From: Ctena decussata
Lineage: Eukaryota; Mollusca; Bivalvia; Lucinida; Lucinidae
DNA length: 64,000 nucleotides
Reading direction: 5' to 3'
Assembly: GCA_963989385.1 (NCBI GenBank)
Contig: OZ022498.1
Coordinates: 7,881,501-7,945,500, forward strand
Program-made: the position numbers and the translations under genes
Part shown: one piece after another, positions 23,801 through 32,942 of the stretch
Layout: each line of letters opens with the position of its first letter
Numbering within the stretch: position 1 is the first letter of the stretch
Notes under the pieces: model-generated
What the model was told of the DNA's origin: nothing
Database searches by the model: none
The model's input: only the letters and a program-made list of their open reading frames with translations

Positions 23801-24554
23801 ACAACTATGATTGGTTGGTTGGTTGATTTGATGCTTAACGTCCACGGTAAACAACTAAGGTCATGTCGGGACGGTCAGTTAACCTAACCACACTATTCCT
23901 GGGCAGGCTTAGACCTCCTAAGCGGTTAACCAGTACTAAGTGCACATACTTTCGCCAGTAACTGAAAACTGCCCTTCTTGAATCAGCGGAAGGAGAAACG
24001 AAAGTATGTGGCCTGACCGGGATTCGAACCCAGGACCTCTGACTTACAAGTCAGGTGCCCTACCCATTGCGCTACCCGGCCCAGCTACAACTATGAAATT
24101 TGCTCTAGAGGAACAGTCTGAAAAAGACTGTTCCTCCAGAGCAAATTTCATAGTTGTAGGGAATCTCCTTCATAGAAATTTAGCCTTAGCAACACCATAG
24201 CAAAGAGTTTAGTTGTTTTATAGATACAACCCCTGGAGAAAAAAGCCCTTCCGAAAGACAATTTACTCTTAAAGGAAAGAATTTGCTCCTTGGGAGCATA
24301 TTCTTTAAGAGATGACTCCTTTTCAGAAAGCAGGAAAAAAAATAAAATGGCAAAGTTGCTTCCCCTGCAAGTGTACCTATTTACCTTAACACTGGACCTG
24401 ATCCATGTTGACAGCAGTAATGCATAAGAGTTCTGCCATGTTTTAGTTCAACTTCAAGTAAGTCACATTCATGTTTTCGAACATATGACTTCAGTCTCTG
24501 AGGACGGTCATCTTTGATATACTGCTTCAGCTTGGAAACTTGTCTCGTATTCAT
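12169..24554 (-). CDS. NFKBIL1: NF-kappa-B inhibitor-like protein 1
   Basis: Five coding exons join in frame: 24554-24385, 22715-22591, 19834-19704, 17582-17438 and 12704-12169. They total 1107 nt and give 368 aa, close to the ~380 aa of vertebrate NFKBIL1. Every junction has GT donor and AG acceptor, and phases agree (2, 1, 0, 1). The N-terminal exons encode the ankyrin-type region (for example ESPLHMALNRA and YTDLILPLLEKYP). The middle has ERLWRDKLAEE and a basic, probably coiled-coil stretch. The C-terminus carries the family block IPWPGG...LREQQIRWHPDKFLQRF (~12256-12400). The family has been linked to NF-kappa-B signalling and to pre-mRNA splicing; its role here is inferred from homology. 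An upstream 5'UTR intron is likely, since a good acceptor (TTTTTATTGCAG) lies near 24608. The start ATG (24552-24554) is the first in the exon. Exon 1's donor lies in a MITE end (see findings). Confidence 0.93.
12776..12957. repeat. TTAAGGTG-family MITE, truncated
   Basis: It starts TTAAGGTGTATGGGTACACC and has the core AGAAAAGAATTTGCTGCTAG / GGAGCAAATTCTTTCC. The far end is not clear. It lies in NFKBIL1 intron 4 just upstream of the last exon. Confidence 0.6.
12960..14257. other. NFKBIL1 intron 4, mostly unassigned
   Basis: No coding sequence is supported. It includes a hairpin at about 13667-13732 (CAGTGCATCAAC and GTTGATGCACTG). Confidence 0.5.
14258..14391. repeat. Foldback hairpin element
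   Basis: The arms are GATCAAACATTTGTTTCC plus AATGCATTAACGTTTGCCAG on the left and CTGGCAAAGGTTAATGCAT plus AAGTTTGATC on the right. It sits 6 bp from the TIR element at 14398. Confidence 0.65.
14398..16858. mobile_element. Non-autonomous TIR transposon with GTACCT subterminal arrays
   Basis: Ends are TCCCACACCGAGAAAAGGTAC and its imperfect reverse complement ending ATTTCGGTATGGGA, both flanked by TA (14396-14397 and 16859-16860). Both ends are packed with GTACCT/AGGTAC words at about 10-20 bp spacing (14408-14890 and 16500-16850); the interior has none of note. No transposase frame is present. It lies in NFKBIL1 intron 4. Confidence 0.75.
17172..17391. mobile_element. Palindromic MITE (GAGCCGCGACA family)
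   Basis: It starts GAGCCATGACACAAGGAAAC and ends TTGTTGGTTTTGTC...GGCTC, with AGATCAGCCTGAGCATCCG and its partner inside. Six copies occur in the window. This one lies just 3' of NFKBIL1 exon 4 in gene orientation. Confidence 0.65.
17659..17858. mobile_element. Palindromic MITE (GAGCCGCGACA family)
   Basis: Left arm CAATAAAACCAACAAAGTGG, right arm TTTTGTTGGTTTTGTTGTG. It lies 77 bp upstream of NFKBIL1 exon 4 in gene orientation, so the exon is bracketed by two copies. Confidence 0.65.
18135..18173 (+). ncRNA. Candidate minimal hammerhead ribozyme, copy 1
   Basis: CTGACGA (18138-18144) is followed by helix II AGGTCTT/AAGACC (18145-18160), GAAA (18161-18164), a tiny helix III, and ATA (18168-18170). 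Helix I is GTC (18135-18137) with GAC (18171-18173), probably extended by T-rich/A-rich flanks. The cleavage triplet reads ATA where copy 2 has GTA, so the single helix III C-G pair is lost. Confidence 0.6.
19324..19362 (+). ncRNA. Candidate hammerhead ribozyme, copy 2 (core mutated)
   Basis: The fold is the same as copy 1, with CTGACGA at 19327-19333 and GTA at 19357-19359. The GAAA box reads AAAA (19350-19353). That changes the position known as G12, needed for catalysis, so this copy is probably inactive. Confidence 0.55.
20244..20445. mobile_element. Palindromic MITE (GAGCTCCAGATAAGA family)
   Basis: Ends are GTGCTCCAGATAAGAAGGGG and CCCCCTCTTATCTGGAGCTC. The centre is the hairpin GAACCGTCTCGCCGAGACGG. 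Related copies lie at 24743-24947, 48065-48265 and 54470-54677. Confidence 0.7.
21030..22064. repeat. Tandem array (~175 bp units, about six) ending in ACGG microsatellite and hairpin
   Basis: The unit contains AAGCAAGAGTTGTCATTCTTG, GCGACACATCATCATGACCTG, TCTGTGAAGTATCATGAAAA and TATAGAGCGGACACGAA. Units start near 21180, 21345, 21525, 21705 and 21850, with a degenerate one before. After GACGGACGGACGGACGG (21973-22016) comes the hairpin TATCCCCCGAACC / GGTCGGGGGATA. Minus-strand open frames here are by-products of the repeat. It lies in NFKBIL1 intron 2. Confidence 0.8.
22065..22590. other. NFKBIL1 intron 2, no further feature recognised
   Basis: Non-coding sequence between the array and exon 2 (22591-22715). 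The open frame seen here extends from exon 2 past its splice donor. Confidence 0.5.
23105..23310. repeat. Degenerate GAGCTCCAGATAAGA-family MITE
   Basis: CAGAGCTCCAAATAAG at the left, TTAGAACTGGCTTGGCGAGAC in the middle and CTTCTTTTCTGGAACACTG at the right fit the family but are eroded. Confidence 0.45.
23716..24230. mobile_element. hAT-like foldback MITE with a SINE inside its left arm
   Basis: Ends CAGTATTTATAAAACGACTA and GTTTTATAGATAC are inverted repeats, and the arms continue through GGAGATTCCCTACAACTATG and its partner. It is flanked by CCCTAGAG (23708-23715) and CCCTGGAG (24231-24238), an 8-bp duplication with one difference, as expected for hAT. Confidence 0.75.
23811..24084 (-). 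mobile_element. tRNA-derived SINE, copy 2
   Basis: The minus-strand head has box A-like TAGCGCAATGGG and a perfect box B GGTTCGAATCC; the core matches copy 1 at 8054-8324. The target duplication CTACAACTATGA is at 23799-23810 and 24085-24096. The tail is a (CCAA)n run. The tRNA-like head is not an independent tRNA gene. Confidence 0.88.
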
Positions 24555-24742
24555 TTGAAATCTTCCGCAACTTTTGCAACTTCTAAACCTTTATATGATG
24601 TAACTGCAATAAAAATAAAAACAAAGACCTCAGAATTTTCTAAATACCGTATTAATCGGAGGCATTGCATTTTCCAAATGGGGAGTTCAAAAAGAAGTAA
24701 ATCAGTCACTCACCAAAATGTATCAAACAAACAGTATGTATT

Positions 24743-24947
24743 CAGAGCTTTAGATAAGAAGGAGTATTTGATGCTAATTTTAGGATCATTTTTCTTATTT
24801 CTCATCAAAACCATATGTTGTGACCCCTCATCTGAACCGTCTCATCGAGATGGTTCATATGACAGGTCACAACATATGTCTTTTCTGCAGAATTAACAAA
24901 AATTATCTCTAATTATCACCAAATACTCCCTCTTATCTAGAGCTCTG
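24743..24947. mobile_element. Palindromic MITE (GAGCTCCAGATAAGA family)
   Basis: Ends CAGAGCTTTAGATAAGAAGG and CCTCTTATCTAGAGCTCTG, centre GAACCGTCTCATCGAGATGG. Together with about 110 bp to its left it is nearly duplicated at 54345-54677. It lies upstream of NFKBIL1 exon 1, in a likely 5'UTR intron or promoter. Confidence 0.7.
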
Positions 24948-26060
24948 CAACTTTAATACATTATCTGGAGTAGCCTAATGGCCATGCTGGAAAAAGAGCT
25001 GACCTCTTGGCTTTTTGCTTGTCTTGGCTTTGCTTGTATGTCATATTTTTTTCTTTTCCCTTTAGGTGCTTAGGGCAGTATGTGATAAGTGAATGTATCA
25101 ATTCTTGAGCATTGCCTTCTAATCTAAGTAAGAAAAAAAGCTGCAATTTTTTCATCACTAAAATAGCTGAACTACCTTGAAAACCATGTCAAACTGAATA
25201 TAAAATTACAGTATATAAATTACAAATCTGAGCATTTTATACCTCAAGTTTTGCAATTTTGGCAAGTCAGTATAATAATGTTTGCAAAAAAAAAGAGGAA
25301 GGGAAGTTTATTAGCATGATTAGAGGACCTTTATTGGGCTTAATCAAGTATGAAATGTACCTTTAAAACATGAAATGTGCATGAGAATTACAATTTCAAC
25401 TGCATTCCAGTTAGTTTATGCCCGCATGACCAGGTTTGGCTTTGATATTCCATATGAATACAAAATTGAGGTCAACACTACTGAGGCTAAAAATAAAATT
25501 TTGTTTGTTTGCAAATGCCTACCTACCCCAAATTTTTTTTGGCCATAAAATTTTGGGACAGCATTTTTTTTCAAAAAGGTAAATTTACCATGATCAACCT
25601 CAATAGTAAGACAAACAGGCCTGACCAGTTTAGACCCAGATCAGACTCTCCTGGCAGCAGTCTGATCTGGGTCTACACTTTTTTGCATTAATACCTGCAC
25701 ATTTTGGGTACACCATTTGTGCGTGAAATAGATATGTTTAAAATGTAGGATGCTGTTATCACCTTTAAACACGAGTCTTCCATACTCTCTAATTTGAAGA
25801 CCAGAATTCTTCTATATGTGGACACAGCTGGTAGATATATTTGGCTGTGTTCAACAGAGTGTAAAAAGTAGGTCAAAAGTTGCAAACGACACTGGTCTAA
25901 CAGCAACTTCATGATCTACACTTGTGTGAAGTTTAAATCGAGGTTTTTTAGTTTTTGAGACCTAAATGCTGAAGGTACGCCTAAACATAGTTGACGAAAA
26001 AAAAAAATAAAGATGATGAATGAAAGTGATCCTGCTTGCTTAAGAAACATAAGAAACATT
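24948..26060. other. Intergenic, includes a small hairpin at 25607-25690
   Basis: The hairpin TAGACCCAGATCAGACT / AGTCTGATCTGGGTCTA recurs at about 29510-29600, 35945-36080, 47345-47450 and 53510-53590. A phrase CTCTTGGCTTTTTGCTTGTC at ~25010 recurs at ~32630. No gene is recognised. Confidence 0.5.
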
Positions 26061-26061
26061 C

Positions 26062-27237
26062 CGTAAGAAACATAGCTGTGAAACTCAATTGATCACGGTT
26101 ATAAATGACTGGGCTAAAATCTTGGATAAGGGCGGTCAGGTTGACACTTTTATCTTTGACTTCGAGAAAGCTTTTGACACTCCCCCTCATGAATTACTTA
26201 AATGTAAGCTATACGGTTATGGTATTGGTGGGAAGACTCTGAAATGGATAGATTCTTTTCTCTGTTACAGGCAGCAGCGTGTGGTGGTAAATGGAGTTAA
26301 GTCGGATTGGGCCCCGGTTTTGTCAGGTGTCCCCCAGGGCACTGTGCTTGGACCATTGTTGTTCTCGTTATGCATTAACGATATAACAGAAAATATTGAC
26401 TCGGAATTAAGACTTTTTGCTGACGACTGTGTTTGCTGTCGTGAAATCAGAGATATTGAAGACACTGTGAAACTTCAGGAGGATATAGATCATTTAGGTT
26501 GTTGGGCAAGGAGTTGGGGCATGAGATTTCAACCTGTTAAATGCAATATAATGCAAATTACAAGGAAACGGATCAAGAAGATCAATGCTTCCTATACCTT
26601 AGAGGGAACGGTCCTCAGTAATGTAGAAACTATCAAGTATCTCGGCATAACCATTGCCAATGATTTGAAATGGAACACACATGTCAGTAATATTTGCACA
26701 AAGGCTAATAGGACCCTCGGCTTCCTCAGACGTAACTTGGCAGCATGTCCACAAGATGTTAAGGAGTCAGCATACAAGGGACTGGTGCGTCCAGTCCTGG
26801 AGTATGGCAGTTCAGTTTGGGACCCTCAAAGTATACTTCTTCAAGATGAACTTGAGAAGGTGCAGAAAAGGGCAGCTAGATTTGTAACAGGAAATTACAC
26901 ATATGAAACTGGGAGTATGACTGGCATTCTGGAGAAACTTAAGTGGGAATCCCTAAAAAAGAGAAGGAAAAATAGTAGACTTATAATGCTTTACATTGGT
27001 CTGAGGGGTGCAGCCAGTATACCCATAAATGACCTTGTTCCCCCAAATAGGCGTACCAGGAATCATCATTCCCTGACATTTCAAACCCCATTGGCTGGGA
27101 CTGACATTTACAAGTCCAGTTTCTTCCCCCAGACTATTAGAGATTGGAATTCCCTGGAAGATTCACTTATTTCTGCTGCTGAGTGTGCAGAGGATTCAGT
27201 TACTAAGTTTACTTCTCTTATAAGGGCTAGGGACTAG
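26062..27237 (+). CDS. CR1-like LINE reverse transcriptase, 5'-truncated
   Basis: The frame is open from about 26062 (FRKKHSCETQL) with no true start codon, so it is the C-terminal part of a LINE polyprotein. Reverse transcriptase motifs appear in order: FDFEKAFD (~26151), SGVPQGTVLGPLLF (~26320-26365), LFADDC (catalytic DD, ~26416), WGMRFQPVKC (~26515) and KYLGITIANDLKW (~26635). The thumb and C-terminal region follow intact to RARD. The endonuclease and the N-terminal fingers are missing, as in 5'-truncated dead-on-arrival copies. A short tail after the stop ends in ATTCTGATTCTGATG (~27296-27310), like the short 3' repeats of CR1 elements. No target duplication was seen. The intact frame suggests a fairly young insertion. 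Confidence 0.92.
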   Translation, partial: RKKHSCETQLITVINDWAKILDKGGQVDTFIFDFEKAFDTPPHELLKCKLYGYGIGGKTLKWIDSFLCYRQQRVVVNGVKSDWAPVLSGVPQGTVLGPLLFSLCINDITENIDSELRLFADDCVCCREIRDIEDTVKLQEDIDHLGCWARSWGMRFQPVKCNIMQITRKRIKKINASYTLEGTVLSNVETIKYLGITIANDLKWNTHVSNICTKANRTLGFLRRNLAACPQDVKESAYKGLVRPVLEYGSSVWDPQSILLQDELEKVQKRAARFVTGNYTYETGSMTGILEKLKWESLKKRRKNSRLIMLYIGLRGAASIPINDLVPPNRRTRNHHSLTFQTPLAGTDIYKSSFFPQTIRDWNSLEDSLISAAECAEDSVTKFTSLIRARD

Positions 27238-27505
27238 CTTCCCTGATTCACAGGTCCTGGTGAATGATTGTCTTTGGACGTATCACCAGTAAACAATTCT
27301 GATTCTGATGCTATTCAAAGCTATAGCAAGAATATGCAGTTTAATACTAAGAAAGAAAGACTTGCTAACTTGAGGATATTTATTTGATGACAGTAAAGTT
27401 GTTGGGCTCATGTTTTTGTTATTTATTACTGTTATTCAGATCCAAAGGTAATATGCTTCTAAAGAAAGTAACAGGATATATTCTTTGGTTTTGAACAGCT
27501 GAATA

Positions 27506-30500
27506 AGGGACGAGTTATGAGGGGGGGGGGGGGGGGGGGGGGTACATTTTCATATGGTTCACAAAAATTTTTCCGACCCTCCCAGTCTCAACAGAATAAT
27601 TTTTCCGACCCCCCTAGATAGGTGACAAAAAATTTTATGACCCCCCCTATCCCCGGTGCCAGCTACCCTTCACACACATACCATATTACCTATTTTATGT
27701 CAGACTGACCTCAATCAAAACCTAGCTGTATGAAACACAAAGAACATCTTCTTATTCTAACAGGTTAATTACATGTAATCATGGTCTGTTTAAATTTTGT
27801 CTGCATTTGTTGCACTTTTTCTTCTGCTAATGGCCATCCAGAAATCTTTTTGTTGAATGCTTAATAATTATAACTGTAAATAATATTAATTGGGCCTCTG
27901 GGTGGTGGGGGTCTGGGGGCTGTGTTTTTGCTGATGAAAAGGCACGTGTAGAGCTGATATCACAAATGCAGGCTTTAAATTTAATTGAGCACAAAATCAT
28001 CTACTTTACATGATTTTATAGACACTTTCGTACTGTTCTAGCAAATCAATGAAAAGTTTTTTATATGAAGCTGCCCATTCTTTTTGAGTCATTTCCATAA
28101 AGAGTTTTTAAGTTTTAAATTGTGAGTTTGAAAGAAAAGAGTCTGAAATCTTATGAGGGCGCATGATAATCTCCGGTATTCCACCGGTATCCATTTCCCG
28201 GTATTCATGGGGGTACATGGGTTTGGCAGGGCATAGATTCAAAACTACTGCACAGAATTTCATAAACTTGGTGTCATTTGAAAGGCAATACACCAATCTA
28301 TAATATGTAATAAATTTGGTTCATATTTATTTTATTTTCTTCTATTTATTTGCAACTAAAGTCCCGGTATCCGGATTTTGTTGTCCCGGTATCCATGGGG
28401 TAGGCATGTTTATCTTCAAATAAAATCCAAACTACTGGACCGAATTTATCATATTAAATATCAGATAAAAGATAATGTTTTAGTCTAAACACTACATTTA
28501 AATTTTGTAAATTTAGCCGTGCAATTTTGCAGAAATAATGTTTCAAAGTCCCGGTATCGGGATTTTTTTGTCCCGGTATCCATGTGGTAGCTATCATTTG
28601 CCTTATATAAAACATAAACTACTGAACCGAATATCAAAAGTTAAATATCAATGTACATGCAATGTTTTTATCTTAAATAAACATTAGAATTTTACAAAAT
28701 TTACCAGTTTATTTGGTAGCAATAATGCTTCAAAGTCCCGGTATCCGCTCTTTTCATTCCCAGTATCCATTGGTATGATGTATGTGACGTGAAATAAGAT
28801 CATAATTAATTAAAATTGCATTAACAAAAACACTTTTGTAATAAATAAAGGTTAAAATAGATTCAACGTGCTTCAGCAGCCGTATACCACCAACATCCTG
28901 ATATTCGGATAATGGTAGGGCACGGACCGACCGTGTGTGCAGCAGGTGCGGGATGGTGGTTGTTTAGATTGTTTTGTTATCTATCTGGTCCATTCTTTTT
29001 CTTTCTCCCTCTGTCTATGAGACGGTTTGATGTAGACTGATTATTGTCTCAAAGAACCGTTATATCCAAAAAAATTTAACGTGCTTCAACAGTGTATCAA
29101 CAAATGGACTGGCATGACTTGTATCATGAATGGTAATCATTGGATATATTGACTGGAAAATGCGAACAGGAGACCTTCATCGGCTAGTGTTTTCATGAGA
29201 ACCTTCTATTTTCCAGACAACCAAAAGCCAAGAAACTGACCAGCATGAGTGGATATGTAAGCTGATCAGAATCCCAATCTTAATGCAATCCATAGGTCAG
29301 GCATAAAAAATATTATGTTTACAGTTGTCGAACATGGGTAATTTCATAGGGTAGGCAGGTCGGCTTTTTTTTTATTCCTGCAAAACGTAAAAGCAGCCCA
29401 AATACTACATAACATGTTAAAATATCATATTAATTATCCGATAACAGCATCCTACAAGATGAACGAACCTAATTTACCCACAAATGGAGTACCCATGAAG
29501 TGCTAGTGGAAAGGCAAGCAGTGTAGACCCAGATCAGACTGCTCTCCAGGATCTGCACTGTTCAGCCCAGACCTGTTTGTCTTACTATTTACGTTGATCG
29601 CCTTGACATTCGCTGTTCATGAAAAAACAACTTGTCACATAAATGATACGATATTAAATAATATGTAAATCAGCTGATGGTAATGTGCACAGCCCGTGGT
29701 AAATGTAGAATAATCAGTTTCTGGTGCCAGAAGGAATGTATGGAAATGAAATTGGTCATTTCTTGTAGAATGATGCATATTTTTATCAAACTACACCATG
29801 TGGTTAAGAGTTATGAGGACATTCACTCATTGACTACAGCGGAAGGACAAACAGACTGATGGACTTGCACAGCGATTAAAGTGCACACCTGTGGGTCGTG
29901 CAATACTGTTTAGATTTTCGTCACCGTTTTGCATGCCGGTGGCTGGACAATGTTAAAATACATAAGCATACAAAATTTGAACCATATTTACCACGGTGAT
30001 CAAGAGTTATGAGCATTTTCAGTAGTTGGCCGTAAATTTTCAACTTGTGCTCAGCAAAGCCTCGTCCATCAAATAAGGTTGTTATGCATGCGAGTCGTTA
30101 GACAATGTTGACATGTATAAGTATGCGAAATTTTGTCAAAATATTGAGTATATCGACAAAAATCGTTCTGAGAGCAAAAAAAACAAACAAAACCAAAAAA
30201 AAAAAAATTTTCAGTCTATATCATACCGTCTCATAGACAGATGGAGAAAGAAAAAGAATGAACCGGATAGATGAGAACAAAAAAAAATCTATACAACCAC
30301 CATCCCGCACCTGCTGCACACACGACCACACACGGTCGGTCTGTGCCCTACCATTATCCGAATATCAGGATGGTATACGGCTGCTGAGGCACGTTGAATC
30401 TACTTTAACCTTTATTTATTACAAAAAAAGTTCTGTTAATGCAATTTTAATTAATTTCAACGCGGAAATTATGATCTTATTTCACGTCACATACATCATA

Positions 30501-31340
30501 CCAATGGATACCGGGAATGAAAAGAGCGGATACCGGGACTTTGAAGCATAATTATTGCTACCAAATAAACTGGTAAATTTTAAAAAATTCTAATGTTTCA
30601 TTAAGATAAAAACATTGCCTGTAGACATTGATAATTAACTTTTGAAATTCGGTTCAGTAATTTATGTTTAATATGAAGCAAATAATAGCTACCACATGGA
30701 TACCGGGACAAAAAATACCGATACCGGGACTTTAAGACATTATTTCTGCATAATAGCTAAGTCAAATCTACAAATTTTACATGTAGTGTTTAGACTAAAA
30801 CATTATCTTTTACCTGATATTTAATTTGCTAAATTCGGTCCAGTAATTTGAATTTTATTTGAAGTTAAACATGCCTACCCCATGGATACCGGGACAACAA
30901 AATCCGGATACCGGGACTTTAGTTGCCAATAAATAGAAAAAAATAAAATAAATATGAACCAAATTCATTTCATATTATAGACTGGTGTATTACCTTTCAA
31001 ATGACACCAAGTTTATGAAATTCTGTATAGTAGTTTTGAATCTATGCCCTGTCAAACCCATGTACCCCTGTGAATACCGGGACATGGATACCGGGAATAC
31101 CGGAGATTATCACCCGCCTCTTATGAGCCCCCCAGAAGCTGAGACATTTTTAAAAATGAAGACTGATGGAAGAATTCTGACGCCCCCAATATGCCAAATA
31201 AAATATATGACCCCCCCTGCTCCAAGGCTTTTTTATTTCCGACCTCCCCCCCAGTACATCACCAAAAAAAAAATCCGACCCCCCCCCTAAATGTACCCCC
31301 CCCCCCCCCCCCCCTAGCTGACAATAAATGACTCGTCCCC
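27506..31340. mobile_element. Large foldback (long-TIR) non-autonomous DNA element
   Basis: Ends AGGGACGAGT (27506) and ACTCGTCCCC (31331-31340) are inverted and flanked by TA on both sides. Just inside are G and C runs. Arms 28130-29045 and 30208-31135 are inverted copies of each other. Each arm has four ~187-bp units marked by paired CCCGGTATCC words (left arm near 28186, 28365, 28552, 28738). The ~1.16-kb loop (29046-30207) has no coding frame. TA duplication fits a Tc1/mariner-like or similar mobiliser, but the superfamily is unknown. Confidence 0.8.
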
Positions 31341-32047
31341 TAGTCCAACAAGTTAGACGTCCGCATGCACTCATTTATATTTTACCTTTCATAGTTGTGC
31401 ATGCAACGTCTAACACGGACCCTATACATGTCCGTATCGCACTTTTAATATTTTTATATACGGTGTCTTCCCTTTGTATTATTAGTTATTCGTATGTTTT
31501 AGGTCGTAAAAAGTTAAAATGTATAATAACATGCCAACTAACCTTTCCTATCGTCAAAGAAGTCGGAATGAAAACCAGACATCACTCAAATCAACCATGT
31601 ATCCGCCATTATGTTGAAACGGGGCCACGTGAGGGTCACGTGACATCTGGTTACAGCAAAGACTTGAAATTGGATTTTTCTTTTTGGACGAATTTTTTTT
31701 TTTTTTTTTTTTTTTATTTTTTTTTTTTTTTAACCCCATCAACGAATATACGAATATGAGGGGTGAAAAATAAGCTCCTGACCAAAATCTAAAATAAGAA
31801 ACAAATAAATCCAAATAATGCTTTAAAAATGGGTGATCTGTATCAGACATTATTTCATGACCCAAATTTGAAATAAGAAAATCCAAATACTGCTTATACA
31901 AACAGGTGAACAGTAACAGACATTATTTCACTGAATCAGAATAAGAGACCATGGCTTAGCTCAGAATGAGAATATGAGGGGAAAGGAGTATGCCATTTAA
32001 TTTCTCCATCCACACCATGAGGAAGTATACTGACAGAAAGTATGTGA
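31341..32047. other. Left flank of the giant element; no gene
   Basis: It holds a hairpin GTTAGACGTCCGCATGCAC / GTGCATGCAACGTCTAAC (31352-31413), a T-rich tract (31691-31732), and an ~80-bp tandem duplication around AAATAAGAAAATCCAAATAC (31790-31930). The left terminus of the giant element may lie here but was not found. Confidence 0.5.
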
Positions 32048-32450
32048 TACGGTGAGCGAGGCAATCCCCGATAGCCGTAAGTCAAATGGACAGAATATGT
32101 TTTGGTGACAGATGTTTTGTTACAGACGTTTGTTTAGAATAAATGAAATATAGCAAACCAAAAAAGTCTCCTCTGATCTACAGAGGAGAAAGTACCCTGC
32201 ATTTTTTTCTTATCATTTAACACTGACTTTGAATCATAACCTTCGACACTGATTTAGTATCAGACAACTACAAATGCGAGCGAGGCATTTCTCATTCTGA
32301 ACTTGTTAAGAAAGAAATAATAAAGTATATAAATGCAAATGTATGACGCGTTAGAACTCAGAGCATATATATAGAGTGATGGTAAAATTGGACCGGCGTG
32401 GGGTGGGGGTGGGTGAACACGGTTAGCGAGGCAATCCTCACTATCCATGG
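32048..32450 (-). repeat. Left cluster of three core hairpins
   Basis: Copies near 32050-32075 (CGGTGA-GC-GAGG-CAAT), 32275-32300 and 32421-32446 (GGTTA-GC-GAGG-CAAT-CCTC). They are reverse complements of the right-hand cluster. Outer arms partly pair with each other (CGGT...GCCG and GGTTA...TATCC). Confidence 0.7.
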
Positions 32451-32794
32451 TAAGAATGAGGGGAAATGTCTTTATACTAATGCAGGGTAATTAAAACGAC
32501 GAGAACTTAAGAAAAACAACAAAAAGGCTGGGTACATTGGAGTAGGGATGGACAAGAGCAGGCTGTGTGCAAGATGGAAATAAATAGCTCCTTTCAGTAT
32601 TTGCGACCATCTGCCGGGAAAGAGATGGACTCTTGGCTTTTTGCTTGTCTTGTTGCGCCTTTTGTGCCGTCTTTATTTTTATTATTATGTACTTCTCATC
32701 TACTTTGAAAAAAAAAGAAAAAAAAGAGATCACTGTCAGGCTTACTGCACATATAAGTCTGCAAGTGCTGCATGCCACTGGTGTATGAGTACAT

Positions 32795-32902
32795 CCCAGC
32801 AGGCACATGACGTTGGAACGACGTCGTGCTGACGTCGATGCGACGTAATGACGTCGCATCGACGTCAGTACGACGTCGTTTTGACGTCATGTGCCCGCTG
32901 GG
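32795..32902. mobile_element. ACGTC-rich near-perfect palindromic MITE
   Basis: It runs from CCCAGCAGGCACATGACGT to ACGTCATGTGCCCGCTGGG with alternating GACGTC words throughout. It lies just beyond the stop codon of the RecQ-like gene, probably in its 3'UTR. Confidence 0.75.
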
Positions 32903-32942
32903 TATACTGACTTTTAAAGTTGTTGGCTTGAAATGTTAAGAA

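Larger units (their letters stand above)
23511..24388. mobile_element. TTAAGGTG-family MITE split by a nested hAT-like MITE
   Basis: The left part starts TTAAGGTGTATGGGTACACC; the right part ends AAGTGTACCTATTTACCTTAA at 24388. The family's internal phrase CTTCCCTGGAG...AAGCCCTTCCGAAAG is interrupted at 23715/24231. On the minus strand its terminal TTAAGGT forms the 5' splice site of NFKBIL1 exon 1. Confidence 0.75.

Noticed and set aside
24006..24200. tRNA gene, from a good box A and box B on the minus strand
   Set aside because: The sequence is the head of a SINE with target duplications and a tail; no cloverleaf with acceptor-stem pairing was needed or found.
31150..31374. Glycine-rich open frame at the end of the foldback element
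   Set aside because: It arises from G/C homopolymer runs and the terminal inverted repeat.
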